DNA of 64,000 nucleotides from contig NC_081842.1 of the NCBI RefSeq assembly GCF_963259705.1, positions 64,678,787-64,742,786 on the forward strand. Direction: 5' to 3'. Origin of the DNA: Myotis daubentonii (Eukaryota > Chordata > Mammalia > Chiroptera > Vespertilionidae). The stretch's first letter is position 1, and each line of letters begins with the position of its first letter. The notes beneath the pieces are model-generated. The model worked only from the letters and a program-made list of their open reading frames with translations, had not been told where the DNA came from and searched no databases. Shown one piece after another: positions 11,132-21,591 of the stretch. Made by a program: the position numbers and the translations under genes.

Positions 11132-11809
11132 CTAGAGGCCCGGTGCACAAAAATTTGTGCACTCGGGGGGGAGAGGGGGGTCCCTCAGCCCGGCCTGTGC
11201 CCTCTCACAGTCTGGGACCCCTCGGGAGATAATGACCTGCTGGCTTAGGCCTACTCCCGGGTGGCAGAGGGCAGGCCCAATCCCTAGGTGCAGCCCCTGG
11301 TCGGGCTCAGAGCAGGGCCAATTGGGGAGTTGGGGCGCCGCCCCGTCTTGCACAGATCAGGGCAGATTGGGAGGTTGTGATGCCACCCTCAGGGTAGGGC
11401 CAATTGGGGGGTTGGGGCAACGCCCCCGTCACACTCAAGGCAGGGTCGATGGGGAGGTTGCGGCGCCACCCCCTGTCACGCACAGAGCAGGGTCAATCAG
11501 GGGGTTGGGGCGCTGCCCCCGTCACACACAGAGCAGGGCCCATCAGGGGGTTGGGGCGCCGCCACTCTCACACTCAGGGCAGGGCCGATGGGGAGGTTAT
11601 GGCTCTACCCCGTCACACACAGAGCAGGGCCCGTGGGGGGGGGAGGTTGGGGAGCTCCCCCCTATCAGGCACAGAGCAGGGCTGCTCAGGGGGTTGGGGC
11701 CCCGTCCCCTGTCACACACAGAGCCGCAGGGCAATCAGGGGGTTTGGGTGCTGCCTCCTGTCACGCTGATCCCGGTGCCGGGAGGCATATTACCCTTTTA
11801 CTATATAGG
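11132..11809 (-). mobile_element. HeliBat-type Helitron 1
   Basis: Rolling-circle transposon, non-autonomous. The 3' end lies at the left: CTAG (reverse strand) with a GTGCACAAA/TTTGTGCAC hairpin at 11144-11163 and the GAGGCCCGGTGC block typical of vesper-bat Helitrons. The 5' end lies at 11791-11809 as the complement of a 'CCTATATAGTAAAAGGGTA' start. No Rep/helicase is present. The inside is a GC-rich minisatellite (see 11285-11765). It abuts Helitron 2 in the same orientation. It depends on a helicase in trans. Confidence 0.85.
11285..11765. repeat. GC-rich minisatellite inside Helitron 1
   Basis: About eight imperfect units of roughly 58-62 bases, each with 'cagggcc(a/c)atcagggggttggggc', a variable GC stretch and 'gtcacacacagag'. 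It produces long spurious ORFs in several frames (up to 218 codons). Copies vary at many sites, so the array is not a very recent expansion. Confidence 0.85.
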
Positions 11810-12296
11810 GTAGAGGCCTGGTGCATGGGTGGGGCTGGCTGGTTTGCCCTGAAGGGTGTCCTGGATCAGGGTGGGGGTCCCCAATGGGGTGCCTGGCCAG
11901 TCTCGGTGAGGGGCTGAGGGCTGTTTCCAGGCTGGGAGTGACTGAAGTTCCCAACTACTCCTTTTTTTCTTTTTTTTATTCTGGGCCAGCTTTACCTTGA
12001 GGCTTGGCTCCAGCTCAAGTGGCTGAAAGTAGGTTTCTGGCCTTTGCTTACAATGTTGCGAATCTGCTGGCTGAAGTCCGGCGGTATTTGTTACAATGTT
12101 TCTTAAACTGCCTGCTCAGAGGCCTGCAGCCGCAGGCGGGGAACGTTGGTTTCCTCCAACGATCCTCCATCACTGAGGCAAGCAAGCCTCATGCTAGTTT
12201 CTTGGCTGACAGTTAATTTGCATATCTCGCTGATTAGCCAATGAAAAGGGTAGCGGTCGTACGCCCATTACCATGTTTCTCTTTTATTAGTGTAGA
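11810..12296 (-). mobile_element. HeliBat-type Helitron 2
   Basis: The left edge 'tagaggcctggtgca' is the complement of a Helitron 3' end (CTAG slightly eroded). The right edge at 12266-12296 is the complement of the bat Helitron start TCTACACTAATAAAAGAGAA. The inside shares 'tggccag...' and 'gggtgtcctggatcaggg' blocks with Helitron 4 at 33725. No coding capacity. It directly follows Helitron 1, head to tail. Confidence 0.8.
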
Positions 12297-12299
12297 TAG

Positions 12300-12302
<3 letters not shown>

Positions 12303-12349
<47 letters not shown>
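12303..12349. repeat. (TA)n microsatellite
   Basis: About 47 bases of TA repeat between the 5' ends of Helitrons 2 and 3. Confidence 0.95.
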
Positions 12350-12350
<1 letters not shown>

Positions 12351-12645
12351 TAATAAAAGAGAAACATGCAAATTGATGTCACTCCACTATGCCCACCAGC
12401 CAATCAGGATGAGTATGCAAATTAACCCAACAAAGATGGAGGTTAATTTGCATATACAGGCAAGGAGCGAAGACTGAAGACTGAAGATGACTGAAGACTG
12501 AAGACGACTGAAGACTGAAGAGGCTTGCCTTCTCCTCTGTGGCCAGAGTGAAGGCCTGGGTCCCCGGTGCTGGAGGAAAACTGGTGCCGGCAGCCAGGGG
12601 AAGGAAGGCCTATTGCACGAATCTCTTCGTGCAACGGGCCTCTAG
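12348..12645 (+). mobile_element. HeliBat-type Helitron 3
   Basis: Starts with ACTAATAAAAGAGAAACATG and ATGCAAATT motifs, ends with the hairpin TTGCACGAA/TTCGTGCAA at 12613-12634 and GGGCCTCTAG at 12636-12645. Short (about 300 bases), non-autonomous. Contains a small GAAGACT-type tandem repeat at 12468-12522. It is head to head with Helitron 2 across a TA repeat. Confidence 0.85.
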
Positions 12646-12654
12646 TATATAAAT

Positions 12655-12860
12655 ATATTGATTTTTTTAGAAAGAGAGAAAGAAAGTGGGATAGAGAGAT
12701 AGAAACATGGATGAGAGAGAAACATCAATTAGCTGCCTTCTGAACGCCCCCAATGGGGATTGAGCCCACAACCCAGACATATGCCCTGACCCAGAATGGA
12801 ACCATGACCTCTTGGTTTGTGGGTTGAAGCTCAACCACTGAGTCACACTGGCTGGGGTAG
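12655..12860 (-). mobile_element. Ves-related tRNA-derived SINE, tail disrupted
   Basis: Minus-strand SINE: A-rich/TTGATTTTTT tail side at the left, GAGAGAGAAACATCAAT core, and tRNA-like head at the right ('ccagtgtgactcagtggttgag' on the reverse strand). It belongs to the older Ves subtype with the 'gaccaagaggtcatggtt' B-box region. The flanking GGTAAACTTT copies at 10776-10785 and 12861-12870 suggest that the whole block 10786-12654 lies in its tail. Confidence 0.75.
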
Positions 12861-13037
12861 GGTAAACTTTTTAATGATAATGAACATGTGATTTGAACGC
12901 TGAATAACCTGGTTATCCATGATGTTTCAAGTCAACAAAGGCCATAGGTAGGCCAGATATTCCACAGTAAAGGCAGCATCTAGATACATTCAGAGAACCC
13001 TCAAAATCAGCTAGAAAAACAGGTGTCTTCACAGGGG

Positions 13038-13390
13038 TTTCCAATAGGCAGACCAGGGGGCAGCAAACTACATCCCCGAGCCAAATTCAGCCTGCTCCAC
13101 TTTTGTACAGCCTGCAAGCTAAGAATGGTATTTAAATGGTTAGGAAACATTTCAAAAGAAGAATTTTATTTTTGTTGTGAAAAAATATATGACATTCACA
13201 TTTCAGTGCCCATGAATAAAGTTTTATGGAAACACAGCCATGCTCACTCATTTATATATTGTCTATCACTGCCTTTGCTCTAAAATAGCAGAGTTGAATA
13301 GTTGAAACAAAGGTGGATTAGCCCCAAAACCTAAAATGTTCTCTATCTGACCTTTTATAGTATGGTTTACAGACAGTCTCCTGTTCAAGG
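13038..13390 (+). mobile_element. Old hAT-type non-autonomous DNA transposon
   Basis: Contains 'ggcagcaaactacatccccgagccaaattcagcctgctcc', 'aataaagttttatggaaacacagccatgctcactc', 'tatattgtctatcactgcctttgctc' and 'cctaaaatgttctctatctgacc'. This block order matches a common mammalian Charlie-related hAT repeat. Terminal repeats are eroded. Confidence 0.6.
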
Positions 13391-13394
13391 CTAC

Positions 13395-15600
13395 GTCTTA
13401 GAGGATAGGTTGAGGATTTCTGCACTCATCCTTAATGCTATAGGGCTTTGGAGATATCATCCATTTAGTTCCTAAGGACATCTCAAGGGAAAGAACTTTA
13501 TTCTTCTATAATACTCTATCTAGGTCCTCTCTGTGGGTCAAATTCTATTCTGGCGCATGCAAAACTAACTCCTGCTGCATTCACAGACTCAATGGCAAAC
13601 TCCAGTTCTCCCTTACAGTGGTATTAATTCCCCAGGCCACGCTTTCATCTTTCACATCTGACCTAAATAAGCATCTATCTGATCATAATCATATTCCTGG
13701 TGACAGGAGAGAGAATTTGCCTTTCCTGTCCTATAAAGGAAACTAAGATTGATTTTTTCATCTTTGTTTTTTGTGGGTTATTTTCCTTTTTTTTTTTTTC
13801 CAAAAATTGAAAATGGGATGATCCTTTTCAGCCTATATTGCAAAAGCTTTTCTTGTAGACACCCAAAGAAGAGGCTGTGCTCCCTGTGTGACAGCAAAGC
13901 TACCTGCAACCCATGGCCTTGTGAGAAAAAAACCCCGGCTAGCTTTGTTCAATTATTAATTGTGCCTTCAACAGTTCAGAGTGTGACTGCCTGGCAGAGG
14001 AAACGTACCTGTAATTAGCTCGACCCCACAGGGACACTGAGCCCTGAAAGGGGGAAGATTCCATGCAGGGTTCACAAGGACCTGATTACCCGTCATTTGA
14101 TGACATGGGGGGAGGAAGGGAAGAGAGTGCAAGGTATATTTTTATGAGTGGAAGGATATTCTTACCTCTTACTTCAGATTTATTTATTTTTAATTTTAGG
14201 TTGAGCCATTTTATTTCTCATTCTTTTGACACCTGAAATTTCTCTTTCAAGTATACTGCTAATGGTTTTTAAAGCAGGATATTAGAAGAACTGTGAATCT
14301 TTCATACATATAAAATCAAAACATATACCTGACTGAGATGGAGCAAAAGAGATTGATGCATTCTGTGGTTGTCTTTCCTGTATTTCTGATGTCTTCATTT
14401 TTTTCTCCTCTTATTCTGCATAGTCAAAATGATATGCCATGTATGTGGTGGTTAAATGTGACCTATTTTCTCCCTTAATTAAGTTAGGCTTTCATAATCC
14501 TGTAACTCCTTTAGGGCAATTGCACTGTAACATGTATTTTCTATAGAGTGTTTGATCTCCCTTCTGTGAACCATGCTACTCTCATCTCTCTTAACTTTGT
14601 TTCTAAATCTTTCTTCTCACACTCAAGAGGAAGTCTCTTTCTCAAGTGTGCCTCGTGTGGTGTCAAGATTGTTCAGGGTTACAGGAAGTTTTTATACATT
14701 TCATTTCTATAAAGGTTTTTACAACCTCAGTAGCTTTCTATACCTGAAGAAGGAAAACAAACAAACAAACAAACAAACAAAAACACACATTGACCATTCA
14801 GGCTGAGAATAACTTAATCAGTGCTATACAATTCTCTGTCCAAGTCAAAAGCCAGACATATTTTGTGTTTTGGTAGAATGGGTGGGAAAACATTGTGCTG
14901 GGAGGAGCCCAGGGGACTCTGGAGAATCTGAAATCCCATTTTCTCATTGGATGTTGGGTTTTAATCATTTGGCTGGACATTTCCTCTTAATTCATTTCTA
15001 AGTTTGAATACTGACAGTACTCTTAAACTCCATTAATGCTTTAACTCCATCGGTCTTATTTCTAATTTTTTAACTCACCCAATTATTATTATTTCCAGCC
15101 TAGACTCCGTCCTCAAGGCTTAGGAAAAATATATAATGTTAAACTATGCTCATTTATCTAAATTCCAGAAGTACATGTTATAAGTAACTATCATCTGTTC
15201 TTTTTAGTTAGCATATTAGAATAGACAGGACTTCACACTTCACACAGAGAGTATATGTTCTACCAATTTAAGTTTCAGGAAATTCTTTCTCTAAGATTTT
15301 TTCTTATATGGACCTTCCAGAAGGTTCTGTGGGTCAATCTTGGTAGTATAAGGATGTGGAAGAATCAAACCTGGGCACTTTGCAGGTAAAGGCTCTTGAC
15401 TACGTGGTGACAATATAAATGAGAGTAATGGTGCAACTTGTTCTATTCATTGTTTTAATTTATTTCTTGCATTTTTATTTTTAATATTCCATTTTTCTCT
15501 ACAAACAGCAGAAAAAAATTGCTGCTTTCTTTTCATTGTCTTACTTGTATATTGTTTCTTAAATAGCTCATCTGCCAATACAGAATTATATCCAAATTAG
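13395..15600. other. LSAMP intron, mostly repeat-free
   Basis: No interspersed repeat is recognised over about 2.2 kb, apart from a (CAAA)n run at about 14755-14780. The part 13840-14120 is more balanced in composition and has TAATTA-type homeodomain-like sites (see findings). No exon recognised. Confidence 0.4.
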
Positions 15601-15950
15601 CCTTGATCTCTATTTCATAATTTGTTCTTTGGGCAAGAAATATTTATGGAATGCTCACTCTGTAAAAGGACAAAATGAAGAGCATGACAGACATAGTCCC
15701 TGCACAAATGGAGCTTATAGTTCAATAAGAAGGCAGAACATTAAACTAATAATTGCATGAATAACCCTTTAATTAGATTTATATAGTACAAAGGAAAATT
15801 ATAGCATTCAATAAAGCCATAAAACAGGGCCATATAGTAAAACCTGCAAGGCCAGCAAAGCTCCCCTGAGAGGAACTTATGCTGAGACCTCAAGGATGGA
15901 TGGACCTGGCCAAGAAAATAGAAAGATAAGAGTGTCCCAGGCAGAAAAAA
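15600..15950 (-). repeat. L2 LINE remnant
   Basis: Degraded L2 3' blocks on the reverse strand: 'agaaatatttatggaatgctcactctgtaaaagg', 'tccctgcacaaatggagcttatagttcaataa', 'cctgagaggaacttatgctgagacctcaaggatggatgg'. Order and spacing fit L2. Confidence 0.6.
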
Positions 15951-16739
15951 CAACAACAACAAAAACATATAATAATGCATATAAGAATCTAGGGAGCATC
16001 TTTATGTGAAACCACGATGTCAATGTTTAATTATGCTACCTTTGTTAATGTTTAAATCTCTTTTTTGCATACATTATTTTTATTTTACTTTTTAATATTC
16101 CTGTTTTCTTTTCAAAGAAAAATAAAACTCTTGCTATACATTTTTTCAGTATCTTACTTATATACTGGTTATAAATATATAGTGCTGAATATACCAGCAT
16201 AGCAGGCATATAGACAGTTGTTTGTGTGTATGAATATATTAAGTTTAGGTCAGAAACCTATTCTTGCCCCACACAGGTGATTTCAAAATAGCCTAATAAA
16301 GTCAACACAAACTCTTTTTCAGTAACCTTATCATAAAAACAAATGGGTAACTTAGAAAACAAAGACTACAGGATTTAACCACATGATTACTGGCATCCAA
16401 ACCTTAAAAACCCTGGACAAGACTCCCAATAACTAGCACTGTCAACCTGGAAGCCATGGGAGGATCTCCACAACCAGCTCTGCTGGCCATTCTGAGGAGT
16501 ATTGAACAAATGTCCTAGCACCACGTCAGCACCTCATTTTTACCCTACCCACATCTCTCATCAAACCTCCAGAATACTCTTTCAAAGAGAAATTAATCAC
16601 CCTAGACATGGCCTTGGGTGCTCCAGGACACTGTGGAAGCTTGGGTAGGGGAGGGAGAATAGTTTAATCGTAAACTTTGTACATGATCTAATTGAGCATA
16701 AAAGTCCACATCTCTCAGTATCCCACTACGTCACACATT

Positions 16740-16970
16740 TTTTATTGATTAAGTTATTATATATGTGTACCTATCCCCATGTTACCTCCTATCCCCCCAA
16801 CTCATGCCCTCACCCCCCTGTTGTCTGTGTCCATTGGTTAGGCCTATATGCTTACATATAAGTCCTTTGGTTGATCTCTTCCCCTTACCCCCACCCTCCC
16901 CTACTTTCCCTCTGAAGTTTGATACTTCAAATATTTTTGCCATTATTCCAAATAGTATGTATTTTCTCAT
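16740..16970 (-). repeat. Probable bat L1 3' fragment
   Basis: The C-rich stretch 'cccccaactcatgccctcacccccctgttgtctgtgtccattgg' and 'agtcctttggttgatctcttccccttaccc' is of a type repeated in bat genomes, read here as the reverse of an L1 3' untranslated part. The family name is a recollection, not a search result. Confidence 0.4.
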
Positions 16971-16974
16971 TTAA

Positions 16975-18030
16975 AATAGGTCTAAAGATAGAATTTTTAT
17001 CAAAGGTTATCATGAGAATGAAAATAGAATATGTAAGCGAAGTTCTTAGGTTAGTATTAGATATTATTGCTATTCTTATTTTATTATTTATTTAATTATA
17101 TTTACACATACATTAGCTTCCTATAATGATAATTTGGGGGGAGACTAATAATTAGATTGAAAACAATCGCAATGCCATCTTTATCCAGGTCTATCCTCCA
17201 TTTCAATACAACAACCTGGGAGATTTTTTAAATGTTCTTATCAAGATAACATTTACCATTTTATGTTTTACATTGCATCACATCTCAACAAACCCACTGG
17301 AGGTGTACCTTTTTTCAAAAAGGGCATGACAACAGTGCCATGTTAGAGAGAGATTTTCTAAAGTAGCTCATTCATGAATCCGAGCTTCTCCTAGGGGACA
17401 GTTTATACTGAGTCTGGCTATGTAACAGCAAATATCTATTAATTGTAGATATATATAGAACCTATAGGTTGTAAATCACAGCACCTTTTTTTAAAACAAA
17501 ATTGGTGTTTCAACACCAGAAAAATGACTGACGATTTTCATGATTGAGCCACTGAACAGTAACAGTAGGGTGACACAATAAAAACAAAACAAAAAGAAAG
17601 CAGTAAGTATAGTTTTTTGGAGACACATATTAAAAAGATCAAAGTGATTGTGAAATTATTGCAATGGGCAGATATTTACACAATGCAAGTCATTAAGGTA
17701 AGTGCAGGTTGATTTATTTAGGAGCCAAACAAACCACTGTAGAAGAAGAGACAGTAGGACTCACAGTGTATTGATTTGGCTTACTCATACAACAAAAGCC
17801 AGGATAGGTTACCTTATGGACCATATACAGTGGGATCGTGACTGTGAATGTCAGCTTAGTCTATCCTAAGAATCCTCATGAGAAATCAGCATAGGTCTGA
17901 CTGAGGTTCCTGATAAGGAGAGCAAGCCTAGCTCCCATGAATCAAGACATTAACTGAGGGTGTTTGGGAGCAAAGGGACTAGAGGGTAAACTCCAAGAGA
18001 TGCTCAGAGAACAAAATAAAAATTGTCTAA
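16975..18030. other. LSAMP intron, no gene recognised
   Basis: AT-rich. No firm repeat or exon. Confidence 0.35.
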
Positions 18031-18560
18031 GCTAGAAAATTGAGTGAGACTGGACTCTTTTCTTCCTTTTTTTTCCCCCAAGAATGATTCATTTGATTCT
18101 ACCTCCTTAGTAGTTACCAATTCATTCTCTTTTCCAAAAATTGTCATTGTCAAAATGAAGATAAACCAACATTTTCTCTCACCTGTATTTCAACAGTTAT
18201 TCAATTGGACCCTTGCTATTAGATATTTTCCCCTACTACAAAAGCACTATTTATAAATATTAAAATGGTCAAGTTGATTTTTCTGTTTAATTTCCCAACT
18301 CCTTAATGCTTTTAGGATAAAGTTCCAACTACTGAGCATTAAAGCCCTTCATTTAACTTATTCTACTAAACCCCTAACCATTCAACTTTATGCAGTCGAT
18401 AGATTATAGTAATTATATTTCAAAATTATGCATTGTCCACTTTCTTTTTAGCCTTTACACATTTGAAATATGTTTTCTTATCCCTCTATGTCATCATTTG
18501 CCAGTATAACTTTCTCTTGCAAGACTTTTGACACTTCCTCCAGGAAGCCATATCATAGAA
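18030..18560 (+). repeat. L2 LINE remnant
   Basis: Pyrimidine-rich text with L2-like blocks: 'tttcccaactccttaatgcttttaggataaagttccaact', 'aagcccttcatttaactta' and 'gacacttcctccaggaagcc'. Heavily diverged, no ORF. Confidence 0.45.
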
Positions 18561-18728
18561 CTAAAAAAATTGCATTTTAATTATGTGTAACATAGATTAT
18601 AGGCTCTATAAAAAGACTGATAAGGTTTTGCAAATTTCAAAAAAGTTCTCTGTCTAGGTCCTGTTAAAATCTTTCACTTGTGTTGTACTGATGTGCTGAG
18701 TCACTTCTGACTTGCATCATCTAGTAGG

Positions 18729-18736
18729 CTATAGAG
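18729..18736. repeat. TSD of hAT element, left
   Basis: CTATAGAG, identical to 19160-19167. An 8-bp target duplication is the mark of hAT transposition. Confidence 0.9.
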
Positions 18737-19159
18737 CAGCGGTTCTCAACCTGTGGGTCGCGATCCCTTTGGCGGTCGAACGACCCTTTCACAGGGGTCG
18801 CCTAAGACCATCCTGCATATCAGATATTTACATTATGATTCATAACAGTAGCAACATTACAGTTATGAAGTAGCAACAAAAATATATTTTTTAAAATATA
18901 TTTTATTGATTTTTTACAGAGAGGAAGGGAGAGAGATAGAGAGTCAGAAACATCGATGAGAGAGAAACATCGATCAGCTGCCTCCTGCACATCTCCTACT
19001 GGGGATGTGTCCGCAAACCAGGTACATGCCCTTGACCGGAATCAAACCTGGGACCCTTCAGTCTGCAAGCCGACGCTCTATCCACTGAGCCAAACCGGTT
19101 TCGGCAACAAAAATAATTTTATGGTTGTATTTAAAGGGCCAGAAGACTGAGAACCACTG
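18737..19159 (+). mobile_element. hAT non-autonomous transposon with nested SINE
   Basis: Inverted ends CAGCGGTTCTCAACCT and TGAGAACCACTG, with perfect 8-bp flanking duplications. The inside begins 'gtgggtcgcgatccctttggcggtcg' and includes 'cattatgattcataacagtagcaa'. No transposase. A Ves SINE (18885-19103) interrupts it, so the hAT is older than that SINE. Confidence 0.9.
18885..19103 (-). mobile_element. Ves SINE nested in hAT
   Basis: tRNA-derived SINE on the minus strand: tail side TTTTAAAATATATTTTATTG at the left, body with 'gaaacatcgatgagagagaaacatcgatcagctgcc', and head 'gggacccttcagtctgcaagccgacgctctatccactgagccaaaccggtt'. The A and B boxes of RNA polymerase III are in the head. Perfect 12-bp TSD GCAACAAAAATA at 18873-18884 and 19104-19115. 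Confidence 0.95.
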
Positions 19160-19169
19160 CTATAGAGAA

Positions 19170-20790
19170 TGCTCTGAAATCCTCAGTCTTGACTCAGGTT
19201 CTCTGTAGGAGTAAAGCCTCCCAATGAGTCAAATGACCAGTCAGGTGAGCAGAATGGTGACTATGTAAGCACAGGAGGGCAAGCAGCTTTAAAGGCGTGA
19301 TTTTCAACTGTATTGTGCTGGAAAGTCATCTAGAATCTTGTTAAAATGCAAATTCCGTACCCTATTTTGCCCATGTCCAGAAGCCAGGCTCACGCTGGCA
19401 AGTGCAGCAGTGGTGGCAGGAGAGGCTAAGGATGTCCGACTGCTATTTTTACCAAGCACAACGATGGGAGCACTTGAGATTCTGTCTGTGTAATAATAAG
19501 TCAATAGGGAGTTTTTTGATGACCTGCTGAGAGAGAGAGTGCGGGGGTAGGAGGGAAAGAGAGATGCCTAAAACCATTTGACATATAAATGCACTATCAC
19601 ATTTCTATGGTTAGACTCTCTGTCACTTTAGATGAAGAGGTTTAGAAGTAACAACTGCACAGAAATTTCCACTTTGTCTTTTTTCATCTACAGTCTAATA
19701 ATGTTGGAAGCTAACATATCACTTAAAATGTGCAAACATTTCTGAAATCTTTATCCTTCTCTAGACATATTCATTTCCAAGTCTCCCAGTAGACGGAGGC
19801 TGCAATTAATTCTAATAAAATGGAGCAACCTCAATAGGTAACTCAACTGGGGTCACACTGCCCACAAAAGACATGCCTATTAAATTGCCCCAGGTCACTT
19901 AAACATTTGTGAGAAGCAGGATACTTTGCAAAATGTACCTTGCCGTTTCTTTTATGTGTCATCACCTGCCTTCATTTTATGAATCAACTCAGGTGTTTTT
20001 CTCAAGTTGGTCAACAATTCAGAAGCCCAGAAGAAATGTGAAGTTAGATGATTCTTTAATGTGTCTGCATTGACTAATATGTTAAAATCTGATGAATGGA
20101 AGAAAAAAGAAAGAGAAAACTTTAATAATTCACTTGGCAAATATCAATGCAAATCAGATCTAATTCTTCAAGGTATTCTAGTAATAAAAACTGAAATGTC
20201 AGTCTCTGAATGATATCAGTCTTTTTTATTTATTTTTACTTTTTGGCCTGGTCACTGAGGCTTTATGCTATTCTGGTTGTGGAAAGACAGAGCCAGCTCA
20301 GGGAGTAAGGGATTTGAAAGGTGGGCAGGAAAATGTTACTGAAAGTTAGCCTTTATGTGGCAATCCAGGAGATATTTTGCATCTTGAAAAATTCCTACCA
20401 CTCAAAAAGTAACTAAATAAAGCATGGCAAAGTTGCTTCAAATTGCAACAAAATATAAATTACAGAATTTCACCTTAAAAGGAAAGTCATCCGGAATAGA
20501 ACATGTGACATTGAGGATTTGGATGTCTGTAGGTTATGGTCAATTAGTCTGGAAACAAAGGTGGGCAATTCTCTGGATAACTCTGGAATTTGGACAGCTC
20601 AGGTTAGGAGCCATCTGAGAGAAGGCAGGTAGGTTCCCCTTGTTCCCTGAAGAAAGAAGAGGTAGACACTTTTATATTTTAGCAAAGTAATTAATTGTGA
20701 TAACTCTGCTGGCTGCACTTGCAATGACTTCTATAAGCCTGAATATTTAATGATAATTAAATCAGCCCACTTTTTAAAAACCTGTCCCTA
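19170..20790. other. LSAMP intron with possible MER5-type fragment
   Basis: At about 19290-19420 there is a MER5-like pattern ('gtgattttcaactgtattgtgctgg', 'aatcttgttaaaatgcaaattcc'), low certainty. Elsewhere no repeat or exon is recognised. Confidence 0.35.
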
Positions 20791-21031
20791 TAGTATAGTG
20801 GTCAGCTTGGGCTGCCATATCAAACTACCATGGACTGGAGGCTTAAACAACAGACATTTATTTTCTCACAACTCTGCATGCTAGACGTCTATCATACGGA
20901 CGTGGCATGGTCAGGTTCTGGTGAGGGCTTTCTTCCTGGCTTGTATTTCACTGTGTGCTCACCTGAACTCTTCTTTGTGTGCACAGAGAGGGAAAGCAAG
21001 CAAACTCCCTGGGCTTTCTCCTTACAAGGAA

Positions 21032-21591
21032 CAGTGGTCGGCAAACTGTGGCTCGCGAGCCACATGCGGCTCTTTGGCCCTTTGAGTGTGGCTCTTCCAC
21101 AAAATACCACATGCAGGCGCGCACGTACAGTGCAATTGAAACTTCGTGGCCATGCGCAGAAGTTGGTTTTCAGCCTGGGCGAGTCTGTTTTGAAGAAGTG
21201 GCATTAGAAGAAGTGGGGGGTGTCGGTCGGTCGGGCAACAGGAGACGCAGCGCAGGCGGGCCGTGGGATACTCAGCGCGGGGGTACAATGTTTTGAGGTA
21301 CGTTCACTGAGGTCGACCCCTTCCAACTCTCCTATCCACACTCGTCTATCTGAAACAAGTATACAAGAGGAGTGTGGATGGGAGAGTTGGAAGGGGTCAA
21401 CCTCAGCGAACGTACCTCAATCAGATTGAGGACGTTTTTAGCAAAGCCCAGCTTAGGAGGACCCTAATTAAGTTAATAACAATGTACCTACCTGTATAGT
21501 TTAAATTTAAAAAATTTGGCTCTCAAAAGAAATTTCAATCATTGTACTGTTGATATTTGGCTGTGTTGACTAATGAGTTTGCTGACCACTA
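21032..21591 (+). mobile_element. SPIN-like hAT non-autonomous element
   Basis: Ends CAGTGGTCGGCAAACTG and the inverse GTTTGCTGACCACTA are near-perfect inverted repeats. The left part is 'gtggctcgcgagccacatgcggctctttggccc'; the right part is 'ggctctcaaaagaaatttcaatcattgtactgttgatatttggc'. These fit the SPIN family, known for patchy presence in vesper bats and other tetrapods. No transposase. An 8-bp TSD is not clear at the ends. It contains a 51-bp-arm hairpin (21293-21420). Confidence 0.7.
21293..21420. repeat. Long hairpin inside SPIN-like element
   Basis: Arms 21293-21343 and 21370-21420 (51 bases each) are near-perfect inverted copies: TTGAGGTACGTTC at one outer end, GAACGTACCTCAA at the other. 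The loop is 26 bases. If transcribed, it would fold as a long stem-loop. Confidence 0.9.

Noticed and set aside
11157..11813. 218-codon open frame and further frames of over 100 codons in the same stretch
   Set aside because: They arise from a GC-rich minisatellite inside a Helitron; long frames occur in several phases at once and no protein family is recognised.
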